A stretch of DNA of 64,000 nt from Pseudofabraea citricarpa (Eukaryota; Ascomycota; Leotiomycetes; Helotiales; Dermateaceae): the NCBI GenBank assembly GCA_029641185.1, contig JAPWGK010000009.1, positions 74,501 through 138,500 on the forward strand, given 5' to 3'. Below the pieces are notes generated by a model. It had not been told where the DNA came from. It worked only from the letters and a program-made list of their open reading frames with translations, and did not search any database. Of the stretch, positions 33,040 to 45,059 are shown piece after piece. Every line of letters starts with the position of its first letter. Position 1 is the stretch's first letter. Position numbers and translations under genes: made by a program.

Positions 33040-34445
33040 ATATAATACCCAGCATCGCAAAGCAAATTCGCAAAGCTCACAGTTTCTGTCAGTGGCGGAT
33101 TGGTGCCCGAGTACATGGCGTGAAGGGTTAACACATGTGGAAGATATCATTCGTATATGCACCACTTGTCATTTACTGGGACGCCTATTGGGGACTGTAC
33201 AGGAAAGGCCTTCCGGATTAATTTCATAGTCCTTTCGAACGCATTTTGTTGCACAGTCTTGTCCCGATCCAGGCGGAATAACAAGTTTTTCTGCAGACTT
33301 CGGTGTATGGCAAGAGCAGGCTCTTCTGGATCTCCCTGTGTTCGTACCAGGTGACGACAAAGCATTTACATTCTGATCTGGTCGAATCTGACGACGTTAG
33401 TCGCGCTGATATTGAAATCTACTCTAGATGTCATACTAAATAGGATCGCAACCACTTTCACTCAATAGCATCTCTTCTGGGATGCAATCTGGATTTAACA
33501 TGGCGAGCACATCCATCAATGATCGAGCTTCAGGATCTAGAGCAGAGATTGCAATGTTCCACACGACATCCACCGTGCGTTCGTATTGCTGCGTTCTAGA
33601 CTGTCGAGAATGTAGAACAGTATTTGAGGTTTTGGTTCTGGGTAGTGGCAATGACGGCCCCATGGTAGTGAGCAGGCCAATAGGACTGGATACTTGACCA
33701 GTCAATCATATTATCAAAGACGAGGAGCCAGTCAGTATCTTCAAAGGTCATCAAGAATGGTTTATTGCGCACGGAAGTTAACTTACAGGCAGCAAGCCAT
33801 TTCTGCGCCAAAATGATTAACTGTGTTTGGTCTTGGATTTCCCTGTCCTGGGCAAGGTCGAGAACCTGCGCAATACAACTAAAAGTCTCTGCCAACTCAG
33901 GAGCCCTCTCCGCGCGAAGCCAAAAAAAGATACGCTCGGGTTTGGGAAACCTATAAACAAACTCAAGGGCCCTGAGTTTTACCCATGCCGCCCATTCCAT
34001 GTATCACGCAAGATCGAGTACCGCAACCCGTCCCATTCTTAGTAGAGTAGAGCCCATCTTCCATCGATTGCAATAGATCGTCTCGGGAGGTAAATGAAGA
34101 ATTTCGGCCAAAAGGTAGGGTAGTAACCTTTAGTTGTGTTCCTTGGAAGCGCGGCAGGAACGTTTCTGCCATCGTTTGCTGGAAGCGACTTGATGTTTGA
34201 ATATGGGCGAATCTCACTTCGTTCTCAAAGTTGGTCTTGTCGCGTTCCACTGTTCTTATCGCTTCGTCAAAGGATTTTTTGACTGATCCTCCGTTCCAGT
34301 AGACCCCCACAATGTTTACTTTGTACGTCAGACCATTGTCATTTAATTTGCGAGATTGAGTCCATACCAATCGCTTTTTTCTCTAGGTACACGATTGCGA
34401 CTCGCTGCATCTTGGGAGAGTTTTCGTAAAGTCTTCAAAAATCTC
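33040..34445 (-). pseudogene. Broken NB-ARC NLR-type (STAND) gene
   Basis: Pieces of one NLR protein follow in the right order on the minus strand but in different frames. They are an N-terminal part (KKSFDEAIRTVERDKTNFENEVRFAHIQ), the P-loop GMGGMGKTQ at about 33,975-33,999, ALEFVYRFPKPERIFFWLRAE, the Walker B-like WLLVFDNMID, YWPAHYHGAVIATTQ, YERTVDVVWNIAISALDPEAR, LNPDCIPEEMLL, the arm region LVRTQGDPEEPALAIHRSLQ and the first TPR-like piece YLPHVLTLHAMYSGTNPPL. Damage seen: a +1/-2 shift right after the P-loop; loss of most of the NB-ARC part that normally follows VIATTQ; and a TGA before YLPHVL. Intact relatives sense non-self or act in incompatibility. This copy should not make a working protein. 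Confidence 0.8.
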
Positions 34446-34850
34446 AGCGATATATGCTAGTGTCCCGTACGAGTTATTTGCACTCTAGATACCACTGGTT
34501 AGTGGTTAATTTTGACTAATCAACTGTAAGCAGCCTGATGGGTTGGTTTGGGTTGGTTGGTGGTTATTCAACCACCCATTGAGAATACTGCAAGGTACTA
34601 TGAACACAATTGAGTTTGTCAATCTTGTTGTTTTTATGAAGCGCTCAATTAGTTAAAGAGTATTAAGTCAACTTAAGTTCATCACTGAGCAGGAATTCAA
34701 TTTTAGCAGCTCGAGTAAAAACGACTGTGTTCTCTCTAGAAATCCGTGAGGATGTGACCGCTTTCGGGCTACCTACCACAGATCTTACTAGTGGTATCTT
34801 GAAGTATCATAATGATGGTACTGCGTTCTGTTGGGGTCTTAACCCTATTA
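34446..34850. other. Intergenic region between an NLR relic and a serine hydrolase gene
   Basis: No gene is seen. At about 34,541-34,564 a G/T run (GGTTGGTTTGGGTTGG) recalls telomere-like or quadruplex-capable DNA but is too short and irregular to name. Confidence 0.4.
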
Positions 34851-36491
34851 TCAAAGACTGATCCCCGAGTGAACTCGTAACTGACTATCCCCAAGTCGAT
34901 GGAAGTCCTCCCCTTCAGGTATGTCGCCATCGTGTACCCAATTCAACACTTTGAACCCTGTTTCCTGCTCCGACTTGAAGCTTATTAGATAGTGTTCAGG
35001 CCTATAGACTGGGTAGATTCCACGTTTGATTTGGTCGTCGAAGGTCAGGAACCAGGAGAAAACATCGTCGTGGTAGTGATGAAGAAGGAAGGTTTGTGAC
35101 TTGCGTCCCTGCAAGCGAAACTCAAGCGAATCTTCAACTATGGCAATGTCGATGAGCAAAACGCCGCTAAGATACGACCCTGCATATTTTTCAAGATCTT
35201 TCGGTGGTTTCGAGAGGTCTTTTCCGGCTTCAAGATCAATTGTCAATTTCTCGTACTTTTCAATTGCTCTCTTGGCGCTGAGGGAAGCTAGTTGAACATA
35301 ATCGTTACGTTTCGGACTAGCCAGTAACTTTTCGACAAGCAGCTGGCCGATCCAATCCGCAGCATCGTTCAGTGCCATCGAGTTTGTTAGAACGACAACA
35401 GCGGATTCGGTTTCAGGTAGAAGCATCACAAATGAGGTATCGCCAACAAGACTGCCCTGATGCCATAATGCAAGGCGGGAGTCGATACCATCAGCTAGAA
35501 TTGGCATCTCATCGACAAATCCTTTGTTAGTCCCAATATCTCCAACTCTCCCAGGCAATTGACTTCTCACCCATCCACCGGCGTAGCTCTTTTCTCGAAT
35601 TGTAGGGACATCCATAATCTGGAGCGGAGTGAACAGCCAGAGGATGTCGTTAAAGAGGCAATTGTCTGCCCGATTTGAAGCGCCTTTGCTGGGATTGGCT
35701 TGCGCAGTCCAGCATTTCATCAAAGCCTTGTAATATTTAGTCAAATCATTTGCTGTACTCATCAAACCGCCCGCGGCTCCCATTGCCCCACTGGCACTGC
35801 TACTGGGTAGTGGCACCTGAAACGGCGTGGCATCCGCTAAAGCGCTGTAAGCTAGCGAAGTATTCTCAGGAAGACCGTCGACTTTTGTTGTGATACTGCG
35901 TGTCATCTCCAGAGGATCAAGGATAGTGTGTTTCAAGTACTCGTGATAGGGTTGACCTGTCAATTTGGTAATAATCTCTCCTAGCATGGCGAAGCAGATA
36001 TTGTGGTACATGAACTTGGATCGAAGGCTTTGGACTGAACGAAGCTGATTGAAAACTGTTGTGGTCTGTTCCAATTCAAACAAGAGCTCGCCTTCTGCTC
36101 CTAGCCACACGCTGTTTGCTCGCTGAATCCCAGTTCGATGTCCAAGCAAATCCGCAACAGTGCCAAATTGAGCCACGACCGGGTCGCGACTCCGGGCTTC
36201 AGGAAGAATATTCTGAATGGTGTCATCAAATTTGAGTTTCCCTTCGATCCTCAGGCGATTGAGACAAACTGCAGTAAAGCTTTTTGTCATAGATGCAATG
36301 TGAAAGATTGTGTCAGATGTTACAGGTGTCTTGTCCGCTAGGTTGGAAAAGCCAACATTGTCGGAATGAATTATCTCCCCCCGATCGATAACGACGACTG
36401 ATACACCAGGAACTCCAGATATTTGACATATTTTCTCAATCTCACTTCGGCTGGAATTGAAGGCCTCCGAGAGCTTCTGGGTCTGGGTCAT
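34851..36491 (-). CDS. Beta-lactamase/transpeptidase-like serine hydrolase
   Basis: A single exon of 546 aa. I use the ATG at 36,489-36,491 (MTQTQKLSEAFNSSRSEIEK); the frame is open upstream. The class C beta-lactamase fold is visible: GVPGVSVVVIDRGEI, HIASMTKSFTA with the nucleophile motif S-M-T-K at about residues 67-70, DLLGHRTG, the Tyr-box YHN in SKFMYHNICFAMLGEII, and GAMGAAGGLMSTANDLTKYY. The third-box region reads WHQGSLVGDTSFVMLLPE with H-x-G in place of K-T-G. A C-terminal beta-rich domain follows, from about residue 430 on. No signal peptide is seen, so it is probably intracellular. Fungal members of this family include esterases and acyl-transferases of metabolite pathways. The substrate is unknown. 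Confidence 0.87.
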   Translation of the reverse strand: MTQTQKLSEAFNSSRSEIEKICQISGVPGVSVVVIDRGEIIHSDNVGFSNLADKTPVTSDTIFHIASMTKSFTAVCLNRLRIEGKLKFDDTIQNILPEARSRDPVVAQFGTVADLLGHRTGIQRANSVWLGAEGELLFELEQTTTVFNQLRSVQSLRSKFMYHNICFAMLGEIITKLTGQPYHEYLKHTILDPLEMTRSITTKVDGLPENTSLAYSALADATPFQVPLPSSSASGAMGAAGGLMSTANDLTKYYKALMKCWTAQANPSKGASNRADNCLFNDILWLFTPLQIMDVPTIREKSYAGGWVRSQLPGRVGDIGTNKGFVDEMPILADGIDSRLALWHQGSLVGDTSFVMLLPETESAVVVLTNSMALNDAADWIGQLLVEKLLASPKRNDYVQLASLSAKRAIEKYEKLTIDLEAGKDLSKPPKDLEKYAGSYLSGVLLIDIAIVEDSLEFRLQGRKSQTFLLHHYHDDVFSWFLTFDDQIKRGIYPVYRPEHYLISFKSEQETGFKVLNWVHDGDIPEGEDFHRLGDSQLRVHSGISL

Positions 36492-37373
36492 AATTGACGG
36501 GCTAAAGATTTCAATTAGCAATTGGTCCCTTCTCGGTCTGAAGCCTATATCGACGTCCAGGACTATGAGCACAAGTTGCCTGCTTTTTGATAGACCCGGG
36601 GGACAGAGAAAGCGGAAGAGCGAACACATCTGTGGTATTTGTAAAAGACAGAAGATAACTCACTGCATAGTAGTCCGTTCCTAAGGGCGACGTTTGCTGC
36701 TTAGGACTCTGCAACTGGCTAAGGGTAACAAGGGCTACACTCTTGTACCCCCTAGAGGAAGAAAACATGCACTGATTGAGAAAGGTGCCAGCTGATGATG
36801 ATGATGATGATGATGAGAATAAGGACGAGCTGTTGTGTAGGGACGTGGGCGGCGGGGAAGGCGGGCGGGCACAGGGTGAATTTCTTGGTATCGCAGGTAT
36901 CGTATTAATTCATACCAGATGTGGGACGTTTTTCAAATTGTACACTGAAAAGCTGCTACTCCACTGCATGCATTTTCGAGGCGCAAATCAAGGGCATGCT
37001 GCCCGAGAGCCCGAAAGGATGTCACAAGCACCAATCAAACTCTGGGGCAATTTCTCCTTACCTTCGTAGAATTTCAGGCGGCAGAATGGGCTTAGAGGAA
37101 GGCAAGCCAGAACGGAAGGCAATGAGGCTTGTGGTGGGATGTCTAGTAACTCACATAAGATACATCAGGTGCCGCGATAGATTTGAGGACAGCAGTGACA
37201 CCTCTGTTGTCTACGACTCTGTGTCTACGGTAGTACTTTGTGACTCAAATTTTCAAAATGGCAACGTTATTCCCATCCCGAGAGAATTCAACACATATTG
37301 ACGACATGTAGAACGATATGGTAGCTGAAGGACTGCAGAAGCTGAAGCCCGCCTGTCAAACCCGCCTAGCAAG
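36492..37373. other. Intergenic region upstream of the serine hydrolase
   Basis: No supported gene. At 36,797-36,816 there is a (GAT)n run that would code Asp repeats in a short frame; the rest of that frame has no family signature. Confidence 0.4.
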
Positions 37374-38114
37374 ATGTTGAACTATGAGACCTTTCAAGAC
37401 TCATTACCTACTCTACTATCTAAGTATGAGGGCAAACAGTCGATCAAAATTCTTCGGTGTATCAAACCTGCTATGGCTGGACTGCAGTCATTCACTGGTA
37501 CAATATCTTCTATGGCTCAAGCTAATCCCTTTGCTTCGATAGCATGGGGTTTGAAAGATGGTGGAGAGAGTGGAGAGAAATGCGCGATGCCGAGGAGGGG
37601 TCGCCCCGCGCATTTGGCTTCTGCAACATCTACTTGTGGTCCTAGTCGTGAGACTATCAGTCAGCTATAATATCAACTCTCTACCCCTCCCGATTCAGCG
37701 ATTTCAAAATCTGCTACTCAAACCATACCTCATAGTAATATATCTATATCACGTTCTGGTATACCCATCAATCTACCATAACCTATATCCTCTGCTCTTT
37801 CGGATTCCCACTTTCGTTCACCCTATAGTTTAGCCACGTCCTCGTCGTCATATTTAGAAATGCGAGGTATCACGCCAGCTACACTCAAACGGCGGCGCTA
37901 TCCTTCGCTATTATTATCTCCATCTCCAGACTATGGGTATCCCCGTTCTGATCCTACTACGTCGGCCAAACCATTCAATCGTCAAGAGATCAATCTAATC
38001 TCGGCAAAGCGACACTGTGGTATCATTGATCTTACAGGCATTTGGGAAAGTATGAATGCTAATACTCATATTATTATCCGCAGTGACAACAACATTGAGG
38101 ATGACAGCAAATAG
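37374..38114 (+). pseudogene. NLR N-terminal relic joined to a Ser/Pro-rich frame
   Basis: One frame runs from the ATG at 37,374 to a TAG at 38,112-38,114, interrupted by only two stops, both TAA (37,668-37,670 and near 37,780). The first 60 codons (IKILRCIKPAMAGLQSFTGT, SSMAQANPFASIAWGLKDG) match the N-terminal helical region common to fungal STAND/NLR proteins. The rest is Ser/Pro-rich with a basic patch (LKRRRYPSLLLSPSPD) and then GIIDLTGIWESMN. TAA is what a C-to-T change makes of CAA, so RIP-type decay is plausible. The second part is unrecognised. Coding-like DNA continues weakly to about 38,430. Confidence 0.4.
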
Positions 38115-39903
38115 TTCCGGAGACGAATTTGTCCTACGTACATTCTCAATTGATTTTCAGAGCTGTCGGCGATGCTCTCAAGATGGACAGTACGCTCCTC
38201 ACCACTCCTGTCAATCTTTAAATGCACGTTTAACTTGAGCAGATATCTTAGTTCTATTCGCTAAGGTGTACTAAGAATCGAACTGTCAGCGCATTTATAG
38301 ATGAAGGACATGCTAATACGTCCAAAGGCGGTCGCATCTATCGTCTTATTCATTGTCTCATCTCTGATGCTGGATGGTTGATGGATGGAAAATGTTACTT
38401 TGTCGCGTTCAAGAATACCGAACTGCAAGTGCTACTCTATTTTTGGTTGGAAGATAAGCTAAGAAACAAAATTAACCGCCAGGAAAGTGAATGCGCCTAT
38501 CGAAATTGGGGGGTTTTTTTTTTCCGAAGGTGCCTGTTGGGGCTACGATAACTTGGAAGCGGCGGGGGGTGAGGGGGGATCCATGATAGGCGATAGAATT
38601 GGCAAGGGATTCACTTAGTAGTTGAGATCCTGCTTAAATTTATAGTCAGAAAATAAATATGTTTTGGAACTGGATTTAGAAATCAGGTCCTTGATAAATA
38701 ATATGTTTGTGGTCGCTTTACTCGCTTGGTCTTGACTGCACTCGCTCTCGCCACAGCAGGATCTATGTCTTTATTAAGTAAATAACTGAACCTTCTTTAT
38801 GCTACACAGGAATTATAATAAAAACCTAACAAGATCTTGACCAAGCAAGAACCTAGAGGCAAAGCCTTTTATCACGTTAAAATTTACCACGTAAAATGAT
38901 TAGTTTCTACGTCCTGCCTAGTAAGTTATATGCTAAAAAAACTTACTCTTTCTCAAATCTAGGATAATAATAAGACACAGATAAGGAATTATATCACTAG
39001 ATTAATATATAACTTCTAGCTTCTTAACTGTTTAGGTAATTACTATAAAATATCTTTTTCTTTATAAAACTACCTAGGGATCCCTAAAATAATAGTATAA
39101 CACGAAATTTTATTATCGCGCTAATAAATTATTATTAGCTAGTTTAAAATAATAAAATTCTTTCTTAAAAGACGGCTGGTGCTAGACTTGGCTTTACCTT
39201 TTGAGGGTAAAAAATATAATTAATAAAGTGATACTAGAGATATCGTAAACAGCAAAAGAGGAAAGAAGACAAAACATACAACAGTAGGTATTCGCTGGTG
39301 GTCACCCACCCAACTACTAATCTACCGATCTGAGGCTTATGTATGGCAGAGCGGACGGGATACCCAGTTCTCCTCAGTCTGTGGTCGTATGTGCTAGTTA
39401 ATTGGCTTAAACAGATATTTAATAGTAGCAAATTAAAGTGAGATAGACTGGTTCATCGTCCCTGCTAATAAACCATTTTTTATAAATCATTAAGTAACAT
39501 ACCACACCCAAAGAACAAATATCCAATTCAAGTACTTTCTTTAATCTCTACTCTTCAAATGCTCTAAGAAATTGTACAAGCTCTATCACCTTGGTCGCTT
39601 GCTGAAAAGCAACGTGCTAACACTTTCGAGTATTATCTAATAGGAAAACAACCACTGTTAACAAAACTCTCAAGATAACCGTCATTAAGTCTAAATTATC
39701 TAGAGAAGGTGGAATATTACTAAGTAAGTATCAAATGGCTTCAATTGAAAAGTTTTGCTTTCGCCCTGCTGGTTGGGCGAAGCTCCTAGCATTATTATGA
39801 CATGAAGGGATTTCATAGTTGAGTTGACAGTTACAATTGTAGATAATACTTTTGATTGTTAATTAGAGCATTAAGTAACAGCTTGGCAGATCGTGAAACT
39901 TGG
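38115..39903. other. AT-rich, gene-poor region with RIP-like relics
   Basis: No intact gene. Bases about 38,640-39,230 become strongly AT-rich and poor in CpA and TpG, like the two large elements further on, so this may be a small decayed transposon piece. No inverted-repeat ends were found. Confidence 0.45.
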
Positions 39904-41049
39904 TTACTCGCCACTTGGTGCCACAAGCAAGGCATCCAATGGATAAGGTACACCAAAACTTGGAATATTATCTTGGTCAAAATTGACGATCTGTGCCATC
40001 GTATATCTATCTGTGCCACAGGAGCCATTCACGTTGCTGGTAGCATGGAACCCATTCTAAATAATTGTTAGAAACAGTCGTTACTGAAAACAAAAAGTAA
40101 ACTCACCCAGATTTCTGTTCCATCCGGAGATGTGAAAAAGCAGTTGTGTGCAGTACCATAGTTTCCATTTGCCTGTGAGAAAACTGGCCCAGTTTTCTCC
40201 CATGAAGATTTTAAAAGAGGGTCACCACCATTGTAGTGAAGTAAGCCAATTGCATAATTTGGTGTTCCACAGTATGACCCCGAGTATGCTATCCAAATCT
40301 CACCGTTGTGATACAGAGGCTAACACTGTCAGCTTCTTTCAAACTGGAGGCATTGGGGTAGTACTTACATGAGGAGCTTCATTGACAGCAACAATTGAAT
40401 TTGGGTTTGCATTTGTGACGTTCATTTCCCATGCTTGATCTGGGATAGAAATAACATTCCATCCTTTGACAGTCCAAGCTATAGTATCCAATTCCGTAAT
40501 CGTAATCGCTTGTAGTCCCGTGGGATCCGCAGTGCTCAATACATGATATCTTCCCTTATTCGGAATTTCTAGGTATGTCCCATCAATGCTAAAAGCAAAA
40601 TTTCCATCATTACCTCCCTGTGAACCTGGTGGAGGAACTAGAGTTGCGAGGAAACTGTAATCGCAATCATAAGGATTACTTGCATCACAGCCCTTTAAAA
40701 CACGAGTTTGGCAACTGTCGCAGCACGGAAGCGTCGAGTCGCAGGCAGAGTAGAACATATACCAAATATCATCAATCTGGTGGATTTCTGGTGCCCACAT
40801 ATTGGCGTTCCGTGTTGTGTTCGTGTCAGTCCAGATGGTTTTCTTTTCACCGCTGGCAAGACCCCCAAGAGTTTGAGACCGAGTGATACCAATGAATTGA
40901 TAATCTGTATGTGTGAGATAGTACATGCCATCAGCATAAACAATAGAGGGATCCGGTCCGGGATTACGAATGGGGTTCTGATAGGCTGATGATATGCTTG
41001 CATGGAGAGCTCCAGCAAGGAGAAGGAGGTTTGAACCATACATCTTCAT
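39904..41049 (-). CDS. Secreted glycoside hydrolase family 43 enzyme
   Basis: This is complement(join(39904..40056,40107..40319,40369..41049)), 348 aa, two introns in phase 0. Residues 1-22 are a signal peptide (MKMYGSNLLLLAGALHASISSA). The five-bladed propeller marks of GH43 are present: the catalytic base Asp33 in NPGPDPSIVYADGMYYL, the NMWAPEIHQIDDIWYMFYSA block, and the candidate acid Glu224 in VNEAPH. Later strings are GEIWIAYSGSYCGTPNYAIGLL and NGFHATSNVNGSCGTDRYTM. Family members cut arabinan, xylan or arabinoxylan side chains. The exact substrate cannot be told. It fits the wall-degrading theme of the oxidase and GH28 genes downstream. Confidence 0.9.
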
Positions 41050-44000
41050 TATTTCGAGAGTTAAAGAAATAAATACGGTCGAGGTGACTTAATTGCCAGG
41101 TCATGGGAACAGAACGCTTTATATGTACTTTTTCCTGTTCAAATAGAGGTACTATTATGTCACTTAAAACCTTACAATGTCCTGTTTAACTTTTTGCTTT
41201 TTGAACCTTTCCACCCCAAGCATGCAAGAAACCCCAGATGAAGAACCATCTCGTAATAATCCCCGCAGCTCGTGACTTTGGATTGTACTCGCGCTCCAAT
41301 CGGTAGATTGGCAGTTGGTGGAGAAGCGAGCTTGGCATCAAAGATCCACTTAGATTTTTTTGATGAATTTGCGCACCAATTATATTATGAGATGTAAACT
41401 ACTTTAAAGACCACCAAGGCCTTTCCCCCCGCGTGCCAAGATATTACCGTGCCAGGTGTATCGTTTTGTTCCTGAGACCTAAAGTTCGGGGTGAAACTAC
41501 CTGTAGATGACTTTTTGAGGTAAAAGAGAACTTGTTCGGCAATACCGCCGATCGGTTTTTATCTGTTCCAAAACATCTGATTTAACAAAGTGGGGTCGTC
41601 CATACCGACAGGCCAATAAAAAAATGGCAGCTATTGAATAAAAGAATGCCTACCTAAGCTTCATTGGATTAAGAAGCGATTCAATTTATCATATCAAGAA
41701 TACCTTGTCAAATATTGAACGTACCTGAGAATAATTCACGGATAGCATTTAAGTACCTCTTGTGGAAAGATATACTACTTTCCACCAGAAAAGTTCGACG
41801 CCCCTAGATTGATGGAACATTCCTGTTCACGGAAGGCTTCATGAGCGAACGAATTGGTTTACTGCCTATTTTCAAAAGTTCATCACTTTGATTGAATCGT
41901 TCCAGAATTTTCTAGTACCTTAAAACAGCATACAGCGACATTAAACTGTGTTCATGACATCATAAATTGTCACTATGATCCGAGAGATCTGGTCTGATGG
42001 TCGAATTAAGCTATTTCTCGCATTTTAGCTTTCGCTCGCTTTACGTGTATGTGCATGATCGCTACCCCAGATTTCACCATCAAACTATAAACCGGAAAAG
42101 ATAAACAAGGCTGAATCTTGCATATGGTATTATTTAAGCGGTCCAATTCGATGGTTAGCTTTTGGGGTTGATGTAAAATGAGTGACGCCCCTTGATTGAT
42201 TGTATTCAAGATCTGGGCCCAATCGTGAAACAAAGCCTTTGAAACAAAGCTTACCTTGTCGGATATAACTCAGCACCTTGCTATATTATATCAAAACACC
42301 CATTAAAAGGTTAGAAGCGAAAATGGTTTTTGAAAATTAACCAGGACAGGGAAGGCTTTGCTAGCACTTCCAAATTGATAACCGAGAAACTTGAAGAAAA
42401 GGATTTGCTTACTGTCTTGAATTAGAGACCAGTTTGGATACAAGTTAAATCAAGTAGAAAACAAGTTAGTAAGCCACGAAAGACAAAACTTCTATCTTGC
42501 TTTATGAAAGAAGATATTACATGTTGAATATTAATATACTGTAAAAGTCAACTTTTGATAAAGTAAAGAGATTTCTGTGCCATACAAATGTAAAGCCATT
42601 TCAAGGTTTAGTCATATCTTATAAAATGGAATAAAATAGAAATAGATCGTAATCGGTTATAAAAGCGACAGGAATGGATTTCAAAGTGCACGAGTAGAAT
42701 GTGAAAAATATGCGCGTTATAATATTAATTGCCGGACCCCACATTGCAGATTTAATGATTGATTACTTAATATTTTGTTATTATATCAAGAAGGCTTTTG
42801 ATTCTCAGATCATACAAACCTGCCTAAAAAGTGGTATTATTCGTACGCGAGCCCGTACTGCCTTACAATGTGTGGTGATCGAGAATGATTACCTGTAGCT
42901 CTACATACAGAATAGTGGGTATTTAGTTATTCACACGCCGTAAGGCTCGGTAGGTAATATGTTTGTTCTATAGAGGAGGATCACAAGGATCCGTGAGGTT
43001 ATATGGGAGTGGTTATTCACCCTTACCAGTCAATTGATATTTCAATAGGACTCACAGTTGAAGCACCGAAAAGGGGAAACTCACAAAAACAACAAAACAT
43101 CAAGCTTCGATCAAAGTATACTTCCTTCAGTTTCAGTTACTTCATTCTGCTTTAACAATCAGCCTGCAATCCACTTCTACCTCGGAAGTTCCGATGAAAG
43201 ACGATCACGTCACTTTCATAAATTACTTTCGCGTCTAGATTCTACCCGAAGTTCCCTGACCCGATGCCAAGGTAACCGACATAGGTGTGTCAGGCATTGC
43301 AACGGATCTATAAACCGAACCTCCGTAGGAATGACTCGCATCCAATTTTGTAGCGTCTCCAGTGAGATGAAGAACGCTCATAGCAGATTAGGCGTGTGGC
43401 AAATTTGGGCAAATTTCGTTTAGATATACTACAAACCGATTGGGTATGTTCTAGATGCCAGAAGGCTATAAGCAAATTTAGCTTGGCTTCCTGACTCATA
43501 ATAAAATATAATTGCTCTTGATATCCGAAGAGGGATCTAATAATAAATTTCGAGGATCCCTTTTGGGAATAGAGAAAGGAAAAATGCACTTTCAAGTAAC
43601 ATTCATAGCTCCTCATACAATTTCTTGACTTCGATACCGCATGTAATTTCAGTACAGACCTTGATACTATGCAACTCAAATTATGACTGCTGAGTCGGTG
43701 CTTGGGACAAAGTAGTACTGCTACAATTGAACAACTAATAACAACCCAAAAATTAGCAATAGTTCATCTCAAAGTTTCCTCGGTAGCAGGATCTGACTCG
43801 AAAGCTTGCCTATCTTGCCAAGTCACTGTTCCAAATAAATCGATAAACCTCGGGCGGACTATGGCTTTCTATGGCTGGGATCTTAACAGTCCGAGAAACA
43901 CATCTTCGGCACTAATCATGATCTTGTGATAACCCCATGGACCGGATGGTCTACCGGACCTACAGACTCCCGAGATACCAACACAATACCAAGTGCATAA

Positions 44001-44466
44001 CTTCTTTTCACAAGGATTCGTCCGATCTTTATTGTCCGAAAGAATGTATTGCTGCTGATCATCGGTTATTTACATGGGGTCCAAGCGAGGAGTGGAGAGA
44101 TCTCCACTTTGAAAGCGAGAGGAAAGCGAGTTGTGCATTGCAAAAGCGTCATTTTTTTGATCCTTCTAGACCCTCATTGTGTGCTGCTCTTATTTCTTTA
44201 TGTTTTATGCTGTTCGCTGTGGAGCAATTGGCCGATTTGTCTCTAATATGACATGTAAATATGTACTTCCTCTAAGTTTCATGAAACTTCGCATAAGGTT
44301 ATTCGAAAGCGAACTTTAGTGGCGATCTCCCGGTCGTGACCTAATTCATGTTGGATTTGAGGGCCATATTTAATACCATTCTAGAGAGGGCAATGGATAT
44401 ATAAACCTATGATTCTCCGTTTCTGTTTCCTTCCGTATCGCATAAGTCTTTCAGACGTCTTTCAAG
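41050..44466. other. 3.4-kb intergenic region
   Basis: I see no gene. The DNA is moderately AT-rich with only short open frames on both strands. The ends hold the promoters of the divergent GH43 and FAD-oxidase genes. The start of the oxidase is preceded by a pyrimidine-rich leader (TTTCTGTTTCCTTCC) near 44,420. Confidence 0.45.
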
Positions 44467-44766
44467 ATGAGATCAATTCTTTTGTTTCAACTGGCTGCTT
44501 GCCTACCAGCTTTAATTTTTGGTGCGGATACAACCACGACACCAGCAGGATGTCGGAAGCTAAATACCGACAGCGACTGGCCAACCCCCGAGGTTTGGAA
44601 AGCAGCAATGCCAGCCATAATTCAAGGAAATGGCACAAGTGGGACTCCTAACTACCGAATCTAAGCACAGAATGCTACCGACGTGCAGACAGCTATAAAA
44701 TTCGCAACGGAATATAATATTCGTCTTACAGTTATTATAACAGGGCATAACCAACTAGGGCGGAAC

Positions 44767-44789
44767 TAGACTTCGGCATAGGTACCTAT
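44767..44789 (+). repeat. Left terminal inverted repeat of the hAT-like element
   Basis: Identical over 23 bases to the reverse complement of 51497-51519. The last twelve bases (ATAGGTACCTAT) are themselves a palindrome. Confidence 0.95.
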
Positions 44790-45059
44790 AGGTCGGGTTT
44801 TATTATTTTAAAATAACCCGCGGGTACCTATAGGGTAGGTTATAATTTTTAGGAAAAACCCGACCTATAAGGCAGGTACCTATAGGTACCTATAGTATTA
44901 TACTAATTAGTATAATAATTACTTAAAGATATAACTTAGATATAAAAAAGAAAGTAATTTATTTCTAGTATATTTTATTAGTTTAACTAGGCTAAAGTAT
45001 AATTATTACTCCTAAGTAACCTAATTTTCTTTATTATTAACTTATAACCTCTTATTTTT

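Noticed and set aside
36776..37069. A + strand frame with a run of Asp codons
   Set aside because: The Asp run is a GAT microsatellite and the rest of the frame shows no similarity to anything I know.
44610..44675. A very short intron removing the TAA in the oxidase 5' exon
   Set aside because: A GT...AG pair of about 32 bases exists there, but that is shorter than every other intron in the window, and the removed residues align with conserved family sequence.
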